Assembly (NCBI RefSeq): GCF_023716565.1
Contig: NZ_CP071848.1
Span: 3,038,001-3,102,000 of the forward strand
DNA length: 64,000 nt
Reading direction: 5' to 3'
Origin: Vibrio sp. SCSIO 43136
Lineage (GTDB): Bacteria; Pseudomonadota; Gammaproteobacteria; Enterobacterales; Vibrionaceae
Position 1 is the first letter of the stretch. Every line of letters starts with the position of its first letter. Under the pieces are notes generated by a model, which was not told the origin of the DNA, ran no database searches, and saw only the letters and a program-made list of their open reading frames with translations. The translations under genes and the position numbers were made by a program. Below, in pieces: positions 49,538 to 59,427 of the stretch.

Positions 49538-49613
49538 TAGAGGCTTTCCTCTATATACCCTCTTATATATAAAGAAGGCTTGGTGTTCTCACCAAGCCTT
49601 CTTTTATTACCTA

Positions 49614-51632
49614 TTACTTTTTATTAAACATTGAACGGATATTGGCAATGTGCGCCTGCCCTTTAGCCATTCGCTCTTCCGCTGACACTGGCTTTTTGGT
49701 TAGCTCCCACTCGACATCATCATGGGGCAACTCATCAAGAAATCGACTTTGGGTGGGTTTGATCAGTTCACCAAACTGGCGGCGTTCACGACAACGAGTA
49801 AAGGTGAGCTCTTTTTGCGCTCGGGTGATGCCTACATACATTAAGCGGCGTTCTTCCTCGACGTTCTCTTCATCAATACTGGTTTGGTGCGGCAATATGC
49901 CTTCTTCGGTACCAATAAGATAAACGTAAGGAAACTCAAGACCTTTTGAAGCATGCAAAGTCATCAGCTGCACTTGGTCAGCATCATCGTCATCTTCACC
50001 TCGCTCCATCATGTCTCTTAGCGTCAGGCGCTGCACCACTTCTTTGAGCGTCTTCTCTTCTTTGTCATAGTTATCGCCTTCAAGGTCTGCCACTATCCAA
50101 CTGTAGAGATCCGAGACGTTTTTCATTCGCATCTCAGCCGCTTTCGGACTCGATGAAGTCTCATACAGCCAATCTTCGTAGTTGATGTCACGTACTAACG
50201 CACGCACTGCATCAACAGTATTACCACGCTCAGCGTTATCGGCAATGGCGACAATCCACTGAGTAAAGCGGCGTAAGTTGTCTAAACCTCGTCCCGACAA
50301 ATGTTGCTCTAGGCCCAGCTCAAAGCTGGCCTCAAACAAACTTTTGCCCCGCATATTGGCGTAATTACCAAGTTTCTCTAGAGTGGCAGGCCCTATCTCA
50401 CGACGTGGTGTATTAACAATGCGCAAGAATGCGTTGTCATCATCAGGGTTCACCAATACTCGCAAGTAAGCCATGATGTCTTTGATTTCGGCGCGAGCAA
50501 AAAACGAGGTACCACCTGAGATTTTGTAAGGCACTCGGTTTTGCATCAATGACTTTTCAATCAAGCGCGATTGGTGATTGCCTCGATATAAGATGGCGTA
50601 ATCTTTATATTCGGTGCGGTTGAGGAATTTGTGGGCGATCAGTTCACCGGTGACTCGCTCTGCTTCATTGGTCTCATCTTTTGCCACCAACAACTTGAGC
50701 TTTTCCCCATCAGGAAGCTCTGAAAACAGTGTTTTTTCAAACACGTGAGGGTTGTTGGCAATCAAAATGTTAGCCGCTCTCAAGATACGACTAGTAGAGC
50801 GGTAGTTTTGTTCAAGCTTAATCACTTTCAACTGGGGGAAATCTTGGCTCAGCAACACCAAGTTTTGCGGCTTGGCGCCTCGCCACGAATAGATAGACTG
50901 ATCGTCATCACCAACTACGGTCAAACGAGCACGCTCTCCCACCAGCAGTTTAACCAACTCGTACTGACTGGTGTTGGTATCTTGATACTCATCCACCAAC
51001 AGGTAGCGAATCTTGCTTTGCCAGCGCAGACGTACTTCTTCATTAGTCTTGAGCAGCAATACCGGCATCGCAATTAAGTCATCAAAATCGAGCGCATTAT
51101 AGGCCTTCATCTGGTTTTGATATTGTTCAAAACAAAATGCAAATAGCTGCTCTTTTTCGCCTTTCGCCATCCCTTTGACTTGCACTGGGGTCAGCATGTC
51201 ATTTTTCCAGTTGGAAATAGAGCTGAGCAGTTCACGCAGTAAATCTTTGTCACCGTCGATTTGCTTTTCGGTCAGCTCTTTAAGCAGCGCCATCTGATCC
51301 TGATCGTCAAACAGAGAAAAACCCGCTTTAAGACCAAGCGCTTTGTACTCACGACGAATGATATTGAGTCCCATAGTGTGGAAAGTGGACACCATCAAGC
51401 CACGCGCTTCTTTTTTCCCCAAGGTTTGAGCGACACGTTCATTCATCTCGCGCGCCGCTTTATTAGTAAAAGTCACCGCCGCGATATTACGAGCTTTGTA
51501 GCCACACTGCTGAACAAGGTAAGCAATCTTATTGGTGATCACTCGAGTTTTGCCCGAGCCTGCTCCCGCAAGTACCAAACAGGGACCAGAGACATACTTT
51601 ACCGCTTCATCTTGTCTTGGGTTCAGCTTCAT
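49614..51632 (-). CDS. rep: ATP-dependent DNA helicase Rep
   Basis: Rep is a superfamily 1A 3'-5' helicase that clears proteins ahead of replication forks. The 672 residues match E. coli Rep (673). Visible motifs are the Q motif NPRQDEAV, Walker [10 protein letters not shown], Ia [55 protein letters not shown] and VI VGITRAQ. The gene is divergent from the efflux regulator. Confidence 0.97.
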   Translation of the reverse strand: MKLNPRQDEAVKYVSGPCLVLAGAGSGKTRVITNKIAYLVQQCGYKARNIAAVTFTNKAAREMNERVAQTLGKKEARGLMVSTFHTMGLNIIRREYKALGLKAGFSLFDDQDQMALLKELTEKQIDGDKDLLRELLSSISNWKNDMLTPVQVKGMAKGEKEQLFAFCFEQYQNQMKAYNALDFDDLIAMPVLLLKTNEEVRLRWQSKIRYLLVDEYQDTNTSQYELVKLLVGERARLTVVGDDDQSIYSWRGAKPQNLVLLSQDFPQLKVIKLEQNYRSTSRILRAANILIANNPHVFEKTLFSELPDGEKLKLLVAKDETNEAERVTGELIAHKFLNRTEYKDYAILYRGNHQSRLIEKSLMQNRVPYKISGGTSFFARAEIKDIMAYLRVLVNPDDDNAFLRIVNTPRREIGPATLEKLGNYANMRGKSLFEASFELGLEQHLSGRGLDNLRRFTQWIVAIADNAERGNTVDAVRALVRDINYEDWLYETSSSPKAAEMRMKNVSDLYSWIVADLEGDNYDKEEKTLKEVVQRLTLRDMMERGEDDDDADQVQLMTLHASKGLEFPYVYLIGTEEGILPHQTSIDEENVEEERRLMYVGITRAQKELTFTRCRERRQFGELIKPTQSRFLDELPHDDVEWELTKKPVSAEERMAKGQAHIANIRSMFNKK

Positions 51633-51816
51633 GACATTTCCAACCGCTAAAAATTAAGGCGACCTATGATAGATCTGACGGCTTGGGATTACTACGTCAA
51701 TTGCGTCACGCCACCTGCTTTGCACTAATATTATCCAATCAAGCGATCAATATTAAGCTAAGCAAGTATTAGTTAAGTACCACTTTTTTGTTGCATTGAT
51801 TACATTTGCCTTAGAT

Positions 51817-51838
51817 AATGAATGAACGTTCATTCATT
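51817..51838. promoter_or_regulatory. Perfect 22-base palindrome, likely operator of the TetR-type regulator
   Basis: The arms AATGAATGAAC and GTTCATTCATT are exact complements without a spacer. The site ends 12 bases before the regulator's ATG, overlapping the presumed 5' leader. TetR-type repressors commonly bind such sites and autoregulate. Confidence 0.8.
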
Positions 51839-51850
51839 TTGGAGTTCGCC

Positions 51851-52432
51851 ATGAGCATTCAAGCCGATATGGATAAACGCGACAAGATCCTAAAAGCCAC
51901 CCAAGATTTGCTAGCAAAAGAAGGCTTTCACGGCCTTTCTATGCAGAAAATTGCTAAGCACGCTGGTGTCGCCGCTGGCACCATTTATCGTTATTTCGAC
52001 GATAAGGAAGCGCTACTCAAAGAGATCCGCATGAGCGTGACCAAATTGATAGCGGTTGAAATGCAAGCTGGGGTGAGCGACGACATGCCGCTCGAAGCGC
52101 GATTTAGGATCATGTGGCTAAATCTATGGGAGCTCGGTCAAGGCAATAGCAAAGTACTCAACAACCAGGTTCAGTACGAATCTTTGCCTCAACCGACCAC
52201 CGAAGAAGAGCGTGAGGCGGAACGAAAGCTGTTCCCACACGTAGAAAAGATGTTCAAACAAGGTATTGCCGAAGGGGTCTTCAAACCTTTAGACGGCAAA
52301 ATCCTTTTCACCCTGAGTTTGCAAACGGGCGTCATGCTCGCCAAAAAACACGCTCAAGGGGTGATTGAGTTAGATAAACACTCGCTGGAGGAAGCTATTT
52401 CCGCCAGTTGGGACGCCATCATACAACATTAG
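51851..52432 (+). CDS. vexR: TetR-family repressor of an RND efflux operon (VexR-like)
   Basis: The 193-residue protein has an N-terminal TetR helix-turn-helix (LSMQKIAKHAGVAAGTIYRYFDDKEALLKEI at about 35-65) and a C-terminal ligand domain. It precedes a membrane-fusion and an RND gene on the same strand. The context rep-tetR-MFP-RND with cytochrome c5 fits the V. cholerae vexRAB region, as I recall it; orthology is inferred from order and family, not alignment. ATG 51851 has GGAG upstream; an ATG at 51818 lies inside the operator. Confidence 0.85.
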   Translation: MSIQADMDKRDKILKATQDLLAKEGFHGLSMQKIAKHAGVAAGTIYRYFDDKEALLKEIRMSVTKLIAVEMQAGVSDDMPLEARFRIMWLNLWELGQGNSKVLNNQVQYESLPQPTTEEEREAERKLFPHVEKMFKQGIAEGVFKPLDGKILFTLSLQTGVMLAKKHAQGVIELDKHSLEEAISASWDAIIQH

Positions 52433-52444
52433 ATCGGAGTTAAA

Positions 52445-53563
52445 TTGAGTATGAAGAAGTTCTTTATTTGGTGCGTCATGATAGTAGTTTCAATACTACT
52501 GTTTGGCAGTGTCATCGGCTTCAATATGTTTAAAGAGCAAAAAATTGCCGAGTTCCTTGCCAATCGACCTGAGCCTGAGTTCCCGATCACCGTAACAACG
52601 GCGGAATCTCAAGACTGGGTACCTAGCATCGAAGCGATCGGCTTTATCGAGCCGAACCAAGGTGTATCACTTACCACTGAAACCAGCGGTGTGATTACTC
52701 AAATTGATTTTGAATCCGGCACCAATGTCAAAAAGGGTCAGGAACTTGTCAGCCTCGACTCTCGCGTTGAAAAAGCCAATTTGCGCAGCGCGGAAGCTCG
52801 CCTTCCTGCTGCAGAAGCGAAGTTCAAACGCTATGCAGGTCTATTCGAAAAAGGATCTGTTTCTAAAGAACAATACGATGAAGCGCAAGCCTCTTTCTTG
52901 TCACTTTCTGCGGACATCGAAAGCTTAAAAGCCTCTATTGAACGTCGTACTCTGATCGCACCATTTGATGGCGTTGTAGGTATCCGTAATGTTTACCTTG
53001 GTCAATACCTTCAACCTGGCACCGATATCGTTCGCCTTGAGGATACCAGTGTAATGCGCCTTCGTTTCACTGTGCCTCAAACCGATATCTCACGCATCCA
53101 TCTTGGTCAGCAAATCAATATCTCGGTTGATGCTTACCCGCAAGAAGCCTTCGTTGGTGCGATCAGTGCCATTGAACCTGCGGTCAACATTCAAAGCGGC
53201 CTGGTCCAAGTTCAAGCCGATATCCCTAATAACGACGGCCAACTACGTAGTGGTATGTTCGCTCGTGCGAGCATCATTCTTCCGACTCTAGAAAACCAGA
53301 TCACCCTGCCACAAACCGCCATTACCTTTACTCTGTACGGAGATAGCATCTACACCGTTGAAGAAGTTGATGGTGTGAAGCGAGTCAAACAGAACGTGGT
53401 CAAAGTGGGCGAGCGTAAAGGTGATATCGCACACATCTTGTCAGGTGTTGAATCAGGTGATGTGGTGGTGACCACAGGTCAGGTACGCCTGAGTAACGAA
53501 GCGAAAGTTCGTATCGTCGAGAGCGATGCAACCCAAACGCCAGCCGAAACCCCAATGCTGTAA
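52445..53563 (+). CDS. vexA: RND efflux periplasmic adaptor (membrane fusion protein), VexA-like
   Basis: The adaptor links the RND pump to an outer-membrane channel. The 372 residues have an N-terminal membrane anchor (about 4-28), a biotinyl-lipoyl-like hairpin domain (GVITQIDFESGTNVKKGQELVSLDSR), a coiled-coil hairpin, the RTLIAPFDGVVGIRNVYLGQYL segment, a beta-barrel and a membrane-proximal domain. Two starts are possible: TTG 52445 (5 bases after GGAG) and ATG 52451; the former is used here. It lies 12 bases after vexR. Confidence 0.88.
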   Translation: MSMKKFFIWCVMIVVSILLFGSVIGFNMFKEQKIAEFLANRPEPEFPITVTTAESQDWVPSIEAIGFIEPNQGVSLTTETSGVITQIDFESGTNVKKGQELVSLDSRVEKANLRSAEARLPAAEAKFKRYAGLFEKGSVSKEQYDEAQASFLSLSADIESLKASIERRTLIAPFDGVVGIRNVYLGQYLQPGTDIVRLEDTSVMRLRFTVPQTDISRIHLGQQINISVDAYPQEAFVGAISAIEPAVNIQSGLVQVQADIPNNDGQLRSGMFARASIILPTLENQITLPQTAITFTLYGDSIYTVEEVDGVKRVKQNVVKVGERKGDIAHILSGVESGDVVVTTGQVRLSNEAKVRIVESDATQTPAETPML

Positions 53564-53575
53564 GCGGGAGGAAAT

Positions 53576-56500
53576 ATGCGCTTTACAGACATATTCATAA
53601 AAAGACCGGTACTGGCGATATCGATCAGCTTTTTGATTGCGCTGCTGGGTATGCAAGCGGTGTTCAAGATGCAGGTGCGCCAATACCCAGAGATGACCAA
53701 CACGGTTGTAACGGTCACCACCAGCTACTACGGTGCGAGTGCCGACCTCATTCAGGGCTTTATTACTCAGCCTCTTGAGCAAGCGGTGGCCCAAGCGGAT
53801 AACATCGATTACATGACCTCTCAATCGGTCATGGGTAAATCGACGATTACCGTCAACATGAAGCTCAATACTGACCCGAATGCCGCTTTGGCAGATATTC
53901 TGGCCAAGACTAACTCGGTACGCTCTCAGTTGCCAAGTGAGTCAGAAGACCCGACAGTAACCATGTCGACAGGCTCAACTACGGCGGTCATGTATATCGG
54001 CTTTACCAGTGATGAGCTCTCTTCAAGCCAGATCACCGACTACCTTGATCGCGTGGTGAACCCACAGCTATTTGCAGTCAATGGTGTCTCGAAGATCGAC
54101 ATGTATGGTGGCATGAAATATGCCCTGCGTGTTTGGCTAGACCCAGCAAAAATGGCGGCGCTAAAGCTAACTGCCACGGATGTGATGCAAATCCTCAGTG
54201 CCAACAACTTCCAGTCGGCAACCGGTCAAGCCACGGGTGAATTTGTTCTTTACAACGGCAGTGCAGATACTCAAATCAGCAATGTTGACGAGCTAAAACG
54301 CCTCGTGGTGAAGTCAGACGTAGGTGAGATTATTCGTCTAGGCGACATCGCTAAAGTCACCCTGGAAAAGAGCCACGACGTATTCCGAGCTAGCGCCAAC
54401 GGCGAAGAAGCGGTAGTTGCTGCGATTAATGGTACGCCAAGTGCTAACCCGATTAACGTTGCTCAAGACGTGTGGGCAATGCTGCCACAGCTTGAAAAAA
54501 ACCTACCGAGCAACATCACCATGCGCGTGATGTATGACTCAACGGAAGCAATCAACGAATCAATCAACGAAGTTATCAAGACCATTATTGAAGCGGCGCT
54601 GATTGTACTGGTCGTGATCACTTTATTCCTTGGTTCTTTCCGTGCGGTACTTATCCCAATTGTCACCATTCCACTCTCACTGATTGGTGTGGCAATGGTC
54701 ATGCAAGCAATGGGCTTTTCTTGGAACCTCATGACTTTGCTGGCGATGGTACTAGCGATTGGCCTGGTGGTGGATGACGCCATCGTAGTACTTGAGAACG
54801 TTGACCGTCACTTAAAACTCGGCGAATCACCGTTCCGCGCCGCCATTATTGGTACGCGAGAAATTGCGGTACCCGTAATTGCCATGACACTAACGCTAGG
54901 TGCGGTATACGCACCAATCGCTTTGATGGGCGGTATCACGGGCTCGCTGTTTAAAGAGTTTGCCTTGACCCTGGCAGGTTCCGTATTTGTCTCGGGTATT
55001 GTGGCACTTACGCTCTCGCCAATGATGTGTTCCAAGATGCTAAAAGCTAATGCGAAACCGGGATGGTTTGAAAGTACTGTCCATAACTTCCTTGATCGCA
55101 TGGCCAATGGCTATGAGCGTATGCTAGGCGGCGTAATGAAGATGCGTGGCATGATGGTCGTGTTTTCCATCATTGTATTCGCTAGTCTGCCAATACTGTT
55201 CAAGTTTATTCCAAGTGAGCTAGCGCCTGCTGAAGATAAGGGCGTAGTAATGCTTATCGGCACTGGCCCATCTAATGCAAACCTCGATTACCTACAAAAT
55301 ACCATGAACGAAGTGAACCAAATCCTGAGCGATCAGCCAGAGGTGAAGTTTGCTCAGGTATTTACTGGAGTACCAAACTCTAACCAAGCGTTTGGTCTCG
55401 CCTCGATGGTGCCTTGGAGTCAGCGTGAAGCGAGCCAAGCGGAAGTATCAAAACGCATTAGTGAGTTGGTAAAAGGCGTACCGGGTATGTCGGTAGCAGC
55501 CTTCCAGATGCCAGAGCTGCCAGGTGCGGGCTCGGGAGTGCCGTTACAGTTCGTGATCACTACGCCAAATGCGTTTGAAAGCTTGTTCCAAATCGCCTCT
55601 GACGTACTCGTAGAGGTGACTAGAAGCCCACTGTTTGTCTACTCGACACTGGATCTTAACTACGATTCAGCAACGATGAAAATCCATATCGACAAGGACA
55701 AAGCGGGCATGTATGGCGTGACCATGCAAGACATCGGTATGACTCTCAGCACCATGATGGCGGACGGATACGTTAACCGCATCGACCTTAATGGCCGCTC
55801 TTATGAGGTGATCCCGCAGGTTGAGCGCCGCTATCGTTTGAACCCAGAATCAATGAACCAATACTACGTACGAGCTAGTAACGGTAACATGATTCCACTA
55901 GGCAGCTTAATTGACATCGAAGTAGTGGCTGAGCCTCGCTCTCTGCCGCACTTCAACCAGCTAAACTCAGCGACTGTTGGCACCGTACCATCACCGGGAG
56001 TTGCTATGGGTGATGCAATTAACTGGTTCGAAGAAATTGCTCAAACGAAACTACCTAATGGTTATACTCACGATTACATGGGTGAAGCGCGTCAATTCGT
56101 AACGGAAGGTAGTGCTCTGTACGCAACCTTCGGATTAGCATTGGCCATTATCTTCTTGGTTTTGGCGATCCAATTCGAATCCATCCGTGACCCACTGGTC
56201 ATCATGGTTTCGGTACCTTTAGCAATTTGTGGAGCCTTGATTGCATTAGCTTGGGGGGCATTCTTAGATATCACAACGATGAACATCTATTCACAAGTAG
56301 GTTTGATCACACTGGTGGGACTGATTACAAAGCACGGTATATTGATTTGTGAAGTCGCCAAAGAAGAGCAACTAAACCATAAAAAAGACCGTATTGAGGC
56401 TGTCATTGCCGCAGCCAAAATTCGACTTCGCCCAATCCTGATGACAACAGCAGCAATGATCGCAGGTCTGATACCGCTAATGTATGCCACTGGTGCAGGT

Positions 56501-56704
56501 GCAGCGCAACGATTTAGTATTGGGTTGGTAATCGTCGCAGGTCTTGCCATCGGTACCCTGTTTACTCTGTTTGTACTGCCAGTGATATACAGCTTCCTTG
56601 CAGAGAAACACAAGCCATTGCCAGTGTTTGTCGAAGACAAAGATTTGGAAAAGTTGGCCCGAGCTGACGAAGCCAAAGCAGCACTTCGGGAGGTCAAGGA
56701 GTAA
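53576..56704 (+). CDS. vexB: RND multidrug efflux pump, VexB-like
   Basis: The 1042-residue inner-membrane pump has the HAE1-type N-terminus (FTDIFIKRPVLAISISFLIALLGMQA), twelve membrane helices and two large periplasmic loops. The proton-relay aspartates are in TM4 (LAIGLVVDDAIVVLENV), and there is a lysine in TM10 (LVGLITKHGILI). It would expel drugs, bile salts or similar compounds using proton motive force. GGGAGG precedes the ATG. It is the last gene of the operon; no outer-membrane channel gene is adjacent. Confidence 0.92.
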   Translation: MRFTDIFIKRPVLAISISFLIALLGMQAVFKMQVRQYPEMTNTVVTVTTSYYGASADLIQGFITQPLEQAVAQADNIDYMTSQSVMGKSTITVNMKLNTDPNAALADILAKTNSVRSQLPSESEDPTVTMSTGSTTAVMYIGFTSDELSSSQITDYLDRVVNPQLFAVNGVSKIDMYGGMKYALRVWLDPAKMAALKLTATDVMQILSANNFQSATGQATGEFVLYNGSADTQISNVDELKRLVVKSDVGEIIRLGDIAKVTLEKSHDVFRASANGEEAVVAAINGTPSANPINVAQDVWAMLPQLEKNLPSNITMRVMYDSTEAINESINEVIKTIIEAALIVLVVITLFLGSFRAVLIPIVTIPLSLIGVAMVMQAMGFSWNLMTLLAMVLAIGLVVDDAIVVLENVDRHLKLGESPFRAAIIGTREIAVPVIAMTLTLGAVYAPIALMGGITGSLFKEFALTLAGSVFVSGIVALTLSPMMCSKMLKANAKPGWFESTVHNFLDRMANGYERMLGGVMKMRGMMVVFSIIVFASLPILFKFIPSELAPAEDKGVVMLIGTGPSNANLDYLQNTMNEVNQILSDQPEVKFAQVFTGVPNSNQAFGLASMVPWSQREASQAEVSKRISELVKGVPGMSVAAFQMPELPGAGSGVPLQFVITTPNAFESLFQIASDVLVEVTRSPLFVYSTLDLNYDSATMKIHIDKDKAGMYGVTMQDIGMTLSTMMADGYVNRIDLNGRSYEVIPQVERRYRLNPESMNQYYVRASNGNMIPLGSLIDIEVVAEPRSLPHFNQLNSATVGTVPSPGVAMGDAINWFEEIAQTKLPNGYTHDYMGEARQFVTEGSALYATFGLALAIIFLVLAIQFESIRDPLVIMVSVPLAICGALIALAWGAFLDITTMNIYSQVGLITLVGLITKHGILICEVAKEEQLNHKKDRIEAVIAAAKIRLRPILMTTAAMIAGLIPLMYATGAGAAQRFSIGLVIVAGLAIGTLFTLFVLPVIYSFLAEKHKPLPVFVEDKDLEKLARADEAKAALREVKE

Positions 56705-56806
56705 TCGCAATCTACGGCTTGATGGGATGATTTCACATCTGAGCATCAAGCCGTTTACCGAGAAGCGATTACCCCGTACACTACCGATAATTAAAAAGGA
56801 GTGATT

Positions 56807-57064
56807 ATGTTTGACCCGAAAAAACTAGAGCAAGTGGCTAAGCAGATCCACGAAGCCATGCCAGCCCCAGTAAAAGAGCTAGGTACCGACGTGGAACAAA
56901 AAGTCCGCCAAGTGATCCAAGGCCAACTGAACAAGCTGGACGTGGTAAGCCGTGAAGAGTTTGATGTTCAGACTCAAGTGCTACTACGCACTCGCCAGAA
57001 GCTGACCGACCTTGAGTCAAAGCTGGCTGAGCTTGAAGCTAAACTGGCTGAAAAATCAGAATAA
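56807..57064 (+). CDS. ubiK: Ubiquinone biosynthesis accessory factor UbiK
   Basis: UbiK is a small coiled-coil protein that acts with UbiJ in the ubiquinone-synthesis complex. The 85 residues match E. coli UbiK (YqiC): [18 protein letters not shown] at the start and the very conserved [20 protein letters not shown], followed by a Leu/Glu heptad coiled coil. I chose ATG 56807 behind AAGGAG; a GTG at 56801 overlaps the ribosome-binding site. Confidence 0.95.
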   Translation: MFDPKKLEQVAKQIHEAMPAPVKELGTDVEQKVRQVIQGQLNKLDVVSREEFDVQTQVLLRTRQKLTDLESKLAELEAKLAEKSE

Positions 57065-57070
57065 TGAAAA

Positions 57071-57101
57071 CGCCCCAAGTCAGAAATGCTTGGGGCTTTT
57101 T
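57071..57101 (+). terminator. Rho-independent terminator of ubiK
   Basis: GCCCCAAG and CTTGGGGC form a perfect 8-base stem with a 9-base loop, followed by TTTTTCT. Confidence 0.9.
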
Positions 57102-57248
57102 CTAGCCATTCCTTTCACATTCAATACTTCCTTCCCAACAAACCACCAACAGTGAATTAAAAGCAACTTAATCAAAAAGCCATGATCTGTCCGCACTAGG
57201 ACAGAAAATGTGTAGATGACCCTATAAAGTTAAGGCTTAGCCCCACGA

Positions 57249-57557
57249 CTAAACAACGTGGTGTGGAACGACTCTGGCACTAGGCATTCCTCCATTTCGC
57301 AGATGACCAATATCCAACTTAACGCCAGTAAATGCTGAGCCACAGTCATCGCAACACTCACTTACTAAGCACCTCAACCTTAAATCGGTGGGGAAAAGGG
57401 TTGGAATATCTAAAAACAGCGCATCCCCTGTGCTAGTTAAGGTGTGACATAGCACAAAGTTTAGTTTACAGCAGAGCCTTACCTCCTCGTCAGCCATCTC
57501 GCTGTCTGTTCGAGTATCACCAAATGAAATCGATAAAAAACAAAGAGCTAACAACAT
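57249..57557 (-). CDS. Possible secreted Cys-rich protein
   Basis: A 102-codon frame starts with a signal-like hydrophobic segment (MLLALCFLSISFG) and carries about eight cysteines, including two CC pairs. No family is recognised, the ribosome-binding site is weak, and the frame lies alone in a 590-base intergenic region. It may be a real small exported protein or chance. Confidence 0.35.
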   Translation of the reverse strand: MLLALCFLSISFGDTRTDSEMADEEVRLCCKLNFVLCHTLTSTGDALFLDIPTLFPTDLRLRCLVSECCDDCGSAFTGVKLDIGHLRNGGMPSARVVPHHVV

Positions 57558-57655
57558 AATAATTAAGTATTAGTCAGTCATTAGGTAATAGTTAGGTACG
57601 CACCTCGTGCCACAAATTAACCTAAAGAAGTACATAACCACAGTGAGTAACGCTT

Positions 57656-58378
57656 ATGGATAAGCAAACAGATATAAAACCAACAAACTCTGTGAACTGG
57701 CCAAGTTATATGTCCAAACAAGCATGTGACTCTATTTGGGCTCAAGGGAAAGAACAGACGCTAAAGTCGGATCAGGTGCTCAACCAGCCTAGCCCGCATT
57801 TTTTGATCATTTATGTGGAGAAAGGTGCAATCAATCTATTCTCTCCGTCGAGTGAGATGGAGAGTGTGGTTGGGTGCGTCATCACCAGCGGTCAATGGGC
57901 AATCACGCAATTGGCCAATTTGCCAGGCCAGCAGCTACAGCTAAGCGCCCTATTTGATTCCAACATCAAAATCTTTGAAGGACAAAAGCTGCTAAAAATC
58001 CAAGCGCAACACCCAGAGCTAGAAAACTGGATTACTGCTTGTCAGAACAGCTGCAGCCAGCAGCTACTGCGCAGCAGCTTACTGGCAATGCAAAACAAAG
58101 CCGCATTGCTTGCCCACACCTTGCACCAGCTCTCTCAAGAGCACTCAGACCCTCGTCATCCTAACCGAATAGTGATCACCCAAAGCCAACTGAGTGAATT
58201 ACTTGGGACTCGGCGTCAGAGCATCAATGAGATTTTGCAGCTTTTCCAACTACGCAACATCTTGAAGCTGGGTCGAGGTCGGATCGACATCCTATGCAAG
58301 GAGTCGCTCCTTAATGTCTCTGAGCTCAAAAAGGAAGGTCAACAAGGTGGTCAGTTCAGTCTGGTAGACGTTGGATAA
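57656..58378 (+). CDS. Crp/Fnr-superfamily transcriptional regulator
   Basis: The 240-residue protein has an N-terminal cyclic-nucleotide-binding-like beta-roll (about 35-125), a long dimerisation helix and a C-terminal Crp-type helix-turn-helix (ITQSQLSELLGTRRQSINEIL, about 175-195). It lacks the N-terminal Cys cluster of FNR and the clear cAMP-pocket residues of CRP, so its signal is unknown. It converges with the ToxS-like gene, overlapping it by 23 bases. Its DNA targets are unknown, but the adjacent membrane regulator and kinase genes are obvious candidates. Confidence 0.85.
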   Translation: MDKQTDIKPTNSVNWPSYMSKQACDSIWAQGKEQTLKSDQVLNQPSPHFLIIYVEKGAINLFSPSSEMESVVGCVITSGQWAITQLANLPGQQLQLSALFDSNIKIFEGQKLLKIQAQHPELENWITACQNSCSQQLLRSSLLAMQNKAALLAHTLHQLSQEHSDPRHPNRIVITQSQLSELLGTRRQSINEILQLFQLRNILKLGRGRIDILCKESLLNVSELKKEGQQGGQFSLVDVG

Positions 58379-58856
58379 GATTACCGGCCTGCTGGGTGTA
58401 GTGAACCTCCAAATTTGAAGGGCTGCTGCGAAAAAGCAGTAGCTGATTGCTGTGGGGCAGTTTTTTGTAGTGATAAAGCGAAAAAAGGTCTCGATTAAAT
58501 ATATAGCCTTGCATAGCGAGCAATGCCTCTTGCTCAAGACTTGGCGCTGCTGAAGCAGGCGTAGCTCGACAACTGTCATTAACCGACAACAAGCGCTTTT
58601 TGAATGGCAGCTTGAAGACCCAAGCGGTGCACACAAAGCCAAGGTTGGGATGGTCAGGAAACCTTACGTACTGATTTAGGTACAGTGAATCAAGGCTAGT
58701 GTGCTGAGTAATTTGCACCACATCACCTTGCGTATTACGGGTGTAGACATCTCCTACCCCGACAAAATCCGCTTGTGCAAAACGAAACAGGGTGACGAGC
58801 AAGACCAGCACATTGATGGTGAGCAGTGCAACAAAGACTCTTTTTGAGGTCAGCAT
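58356..58856 (-). CDS. ToxS-like membrane partner protein
   Basis: The 166-residue protein has one N-terminal membrane helix (about 7-26, VFVALLTINVLVLLVTLFRF) and a periplasmic domain with two cysteines (FVCTAW and NDSCRAT). The size, topology and position right after a ToxR-type regulator match ToxS and TcpH, although I see no direct sequence identity. The ATG at 58856 overlaps the stop of the upstream gene (ATGCTGA), implying translational coupling. An alternative ATG lies at 58877. Its role would be to sense the periplasm or stabilise the partner. Confidence 0.7.
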   Translation of the reverse strand: MLTSKRVFVALLTINVLVLLVTLFRFAQADFVGVGDVYTRNTQGDVVQITQHTSLDSLYLNQYVRFPDHPNLGFVCTAWVFKLPFKKRLLSVNDSCRATPASAAPSLEQEALLAMQGYIFNRDLFSLYHYKKLPHSNQLLLFRSSPSNLEVHYTQQAGNLIQRLPD

Positions 58857-59377
58857 GGTATAGCCCCCAATGAACAAATCAGTGAGTAAGCACTTTCGTC
58901 ATGAAATGAGAAAAGATACCAAGCATCAAGTAACAGTAGCAAAACGATCAGCAGCAGATATCTATCACGAAACCACAGTCGCTTAGTCGATGGTTCAGTA
59001 AAAGGTAACGCAGAGTCCGCTTCACCTGTGGTTGCAGGTTCTGCGTGAGGTCGTTGCGGCGCAGCATCAGCCACGACGCAATGGCGAGACAATCGATAAC
59101 CGACGTTACGGATAGATTCCAAATCCGAGGTTGGGCTTAGCTCAAGGATACGTCTGAGTTTCGACACCATGTTGTTAACGACTTGATTACTGACTTCTTG
59201 ATTGGGCCAGCACGCATCAGGGTACTCATGATGAGGCACGACCTCCCCTTGCCGCTGACAAAGATAGAGCAAAAAAGCGATTTCACGTTGACTGAGTTTA
59301 TGGCGCACTTGCCCTTGCACAACGGTGCCACTGCTGGTGTCAACTCGCCATCCATTGACGATATATATGTATTCCAA
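58850..59377 (-). CDS. ToxR/CadC-like membrane-bound winged-helix regulator
   Basis: The 175-residue protein begins with an OmpR/PhoB-type winged helix (about 1-98, with REIAFLLYLCQRQGEVV, ACWPNQEVSNQVVNNMVSKLRRIL and IRNVGYRLS). A disordered linker and one membrane helix (about 136-153) follow, then a very short periplasmic tail of about 20 residues with two cysteines spaced CX6C. No ATG is available at the right place; the TTG at 59377 starts the domain where expected. It is divergent from the binding-protein gene and overlaps the ToxS-like gene. Confidence 0.82.
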   Translation of the reverse strand: MEYIYIVNGWRVDTSSGTVVQGQVRHKLSQREIAFLLYLCQRQGEVVPHHEYPDACWPNQEVSNQVVNNMVSKLRRILELSPTSDLESIRNVGYRLSRHCVVADAAPQRPHAEPATTGEADSALPFTEPSTKRLWFRDRYLLLIVLLLLLDAWYLFSFHDESAYSLICSLGAIPC

Positions 59378-59427
59378 GACTTCACCCGAGTGGTAAGCAA
59401 CAGACGTAATTACAGGATAATAAAGGT

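Noticed and set aside
53453..53824. Open frames antisense to vexA/vexB
   Set aside because: They are shadows of two strongly supported genes.
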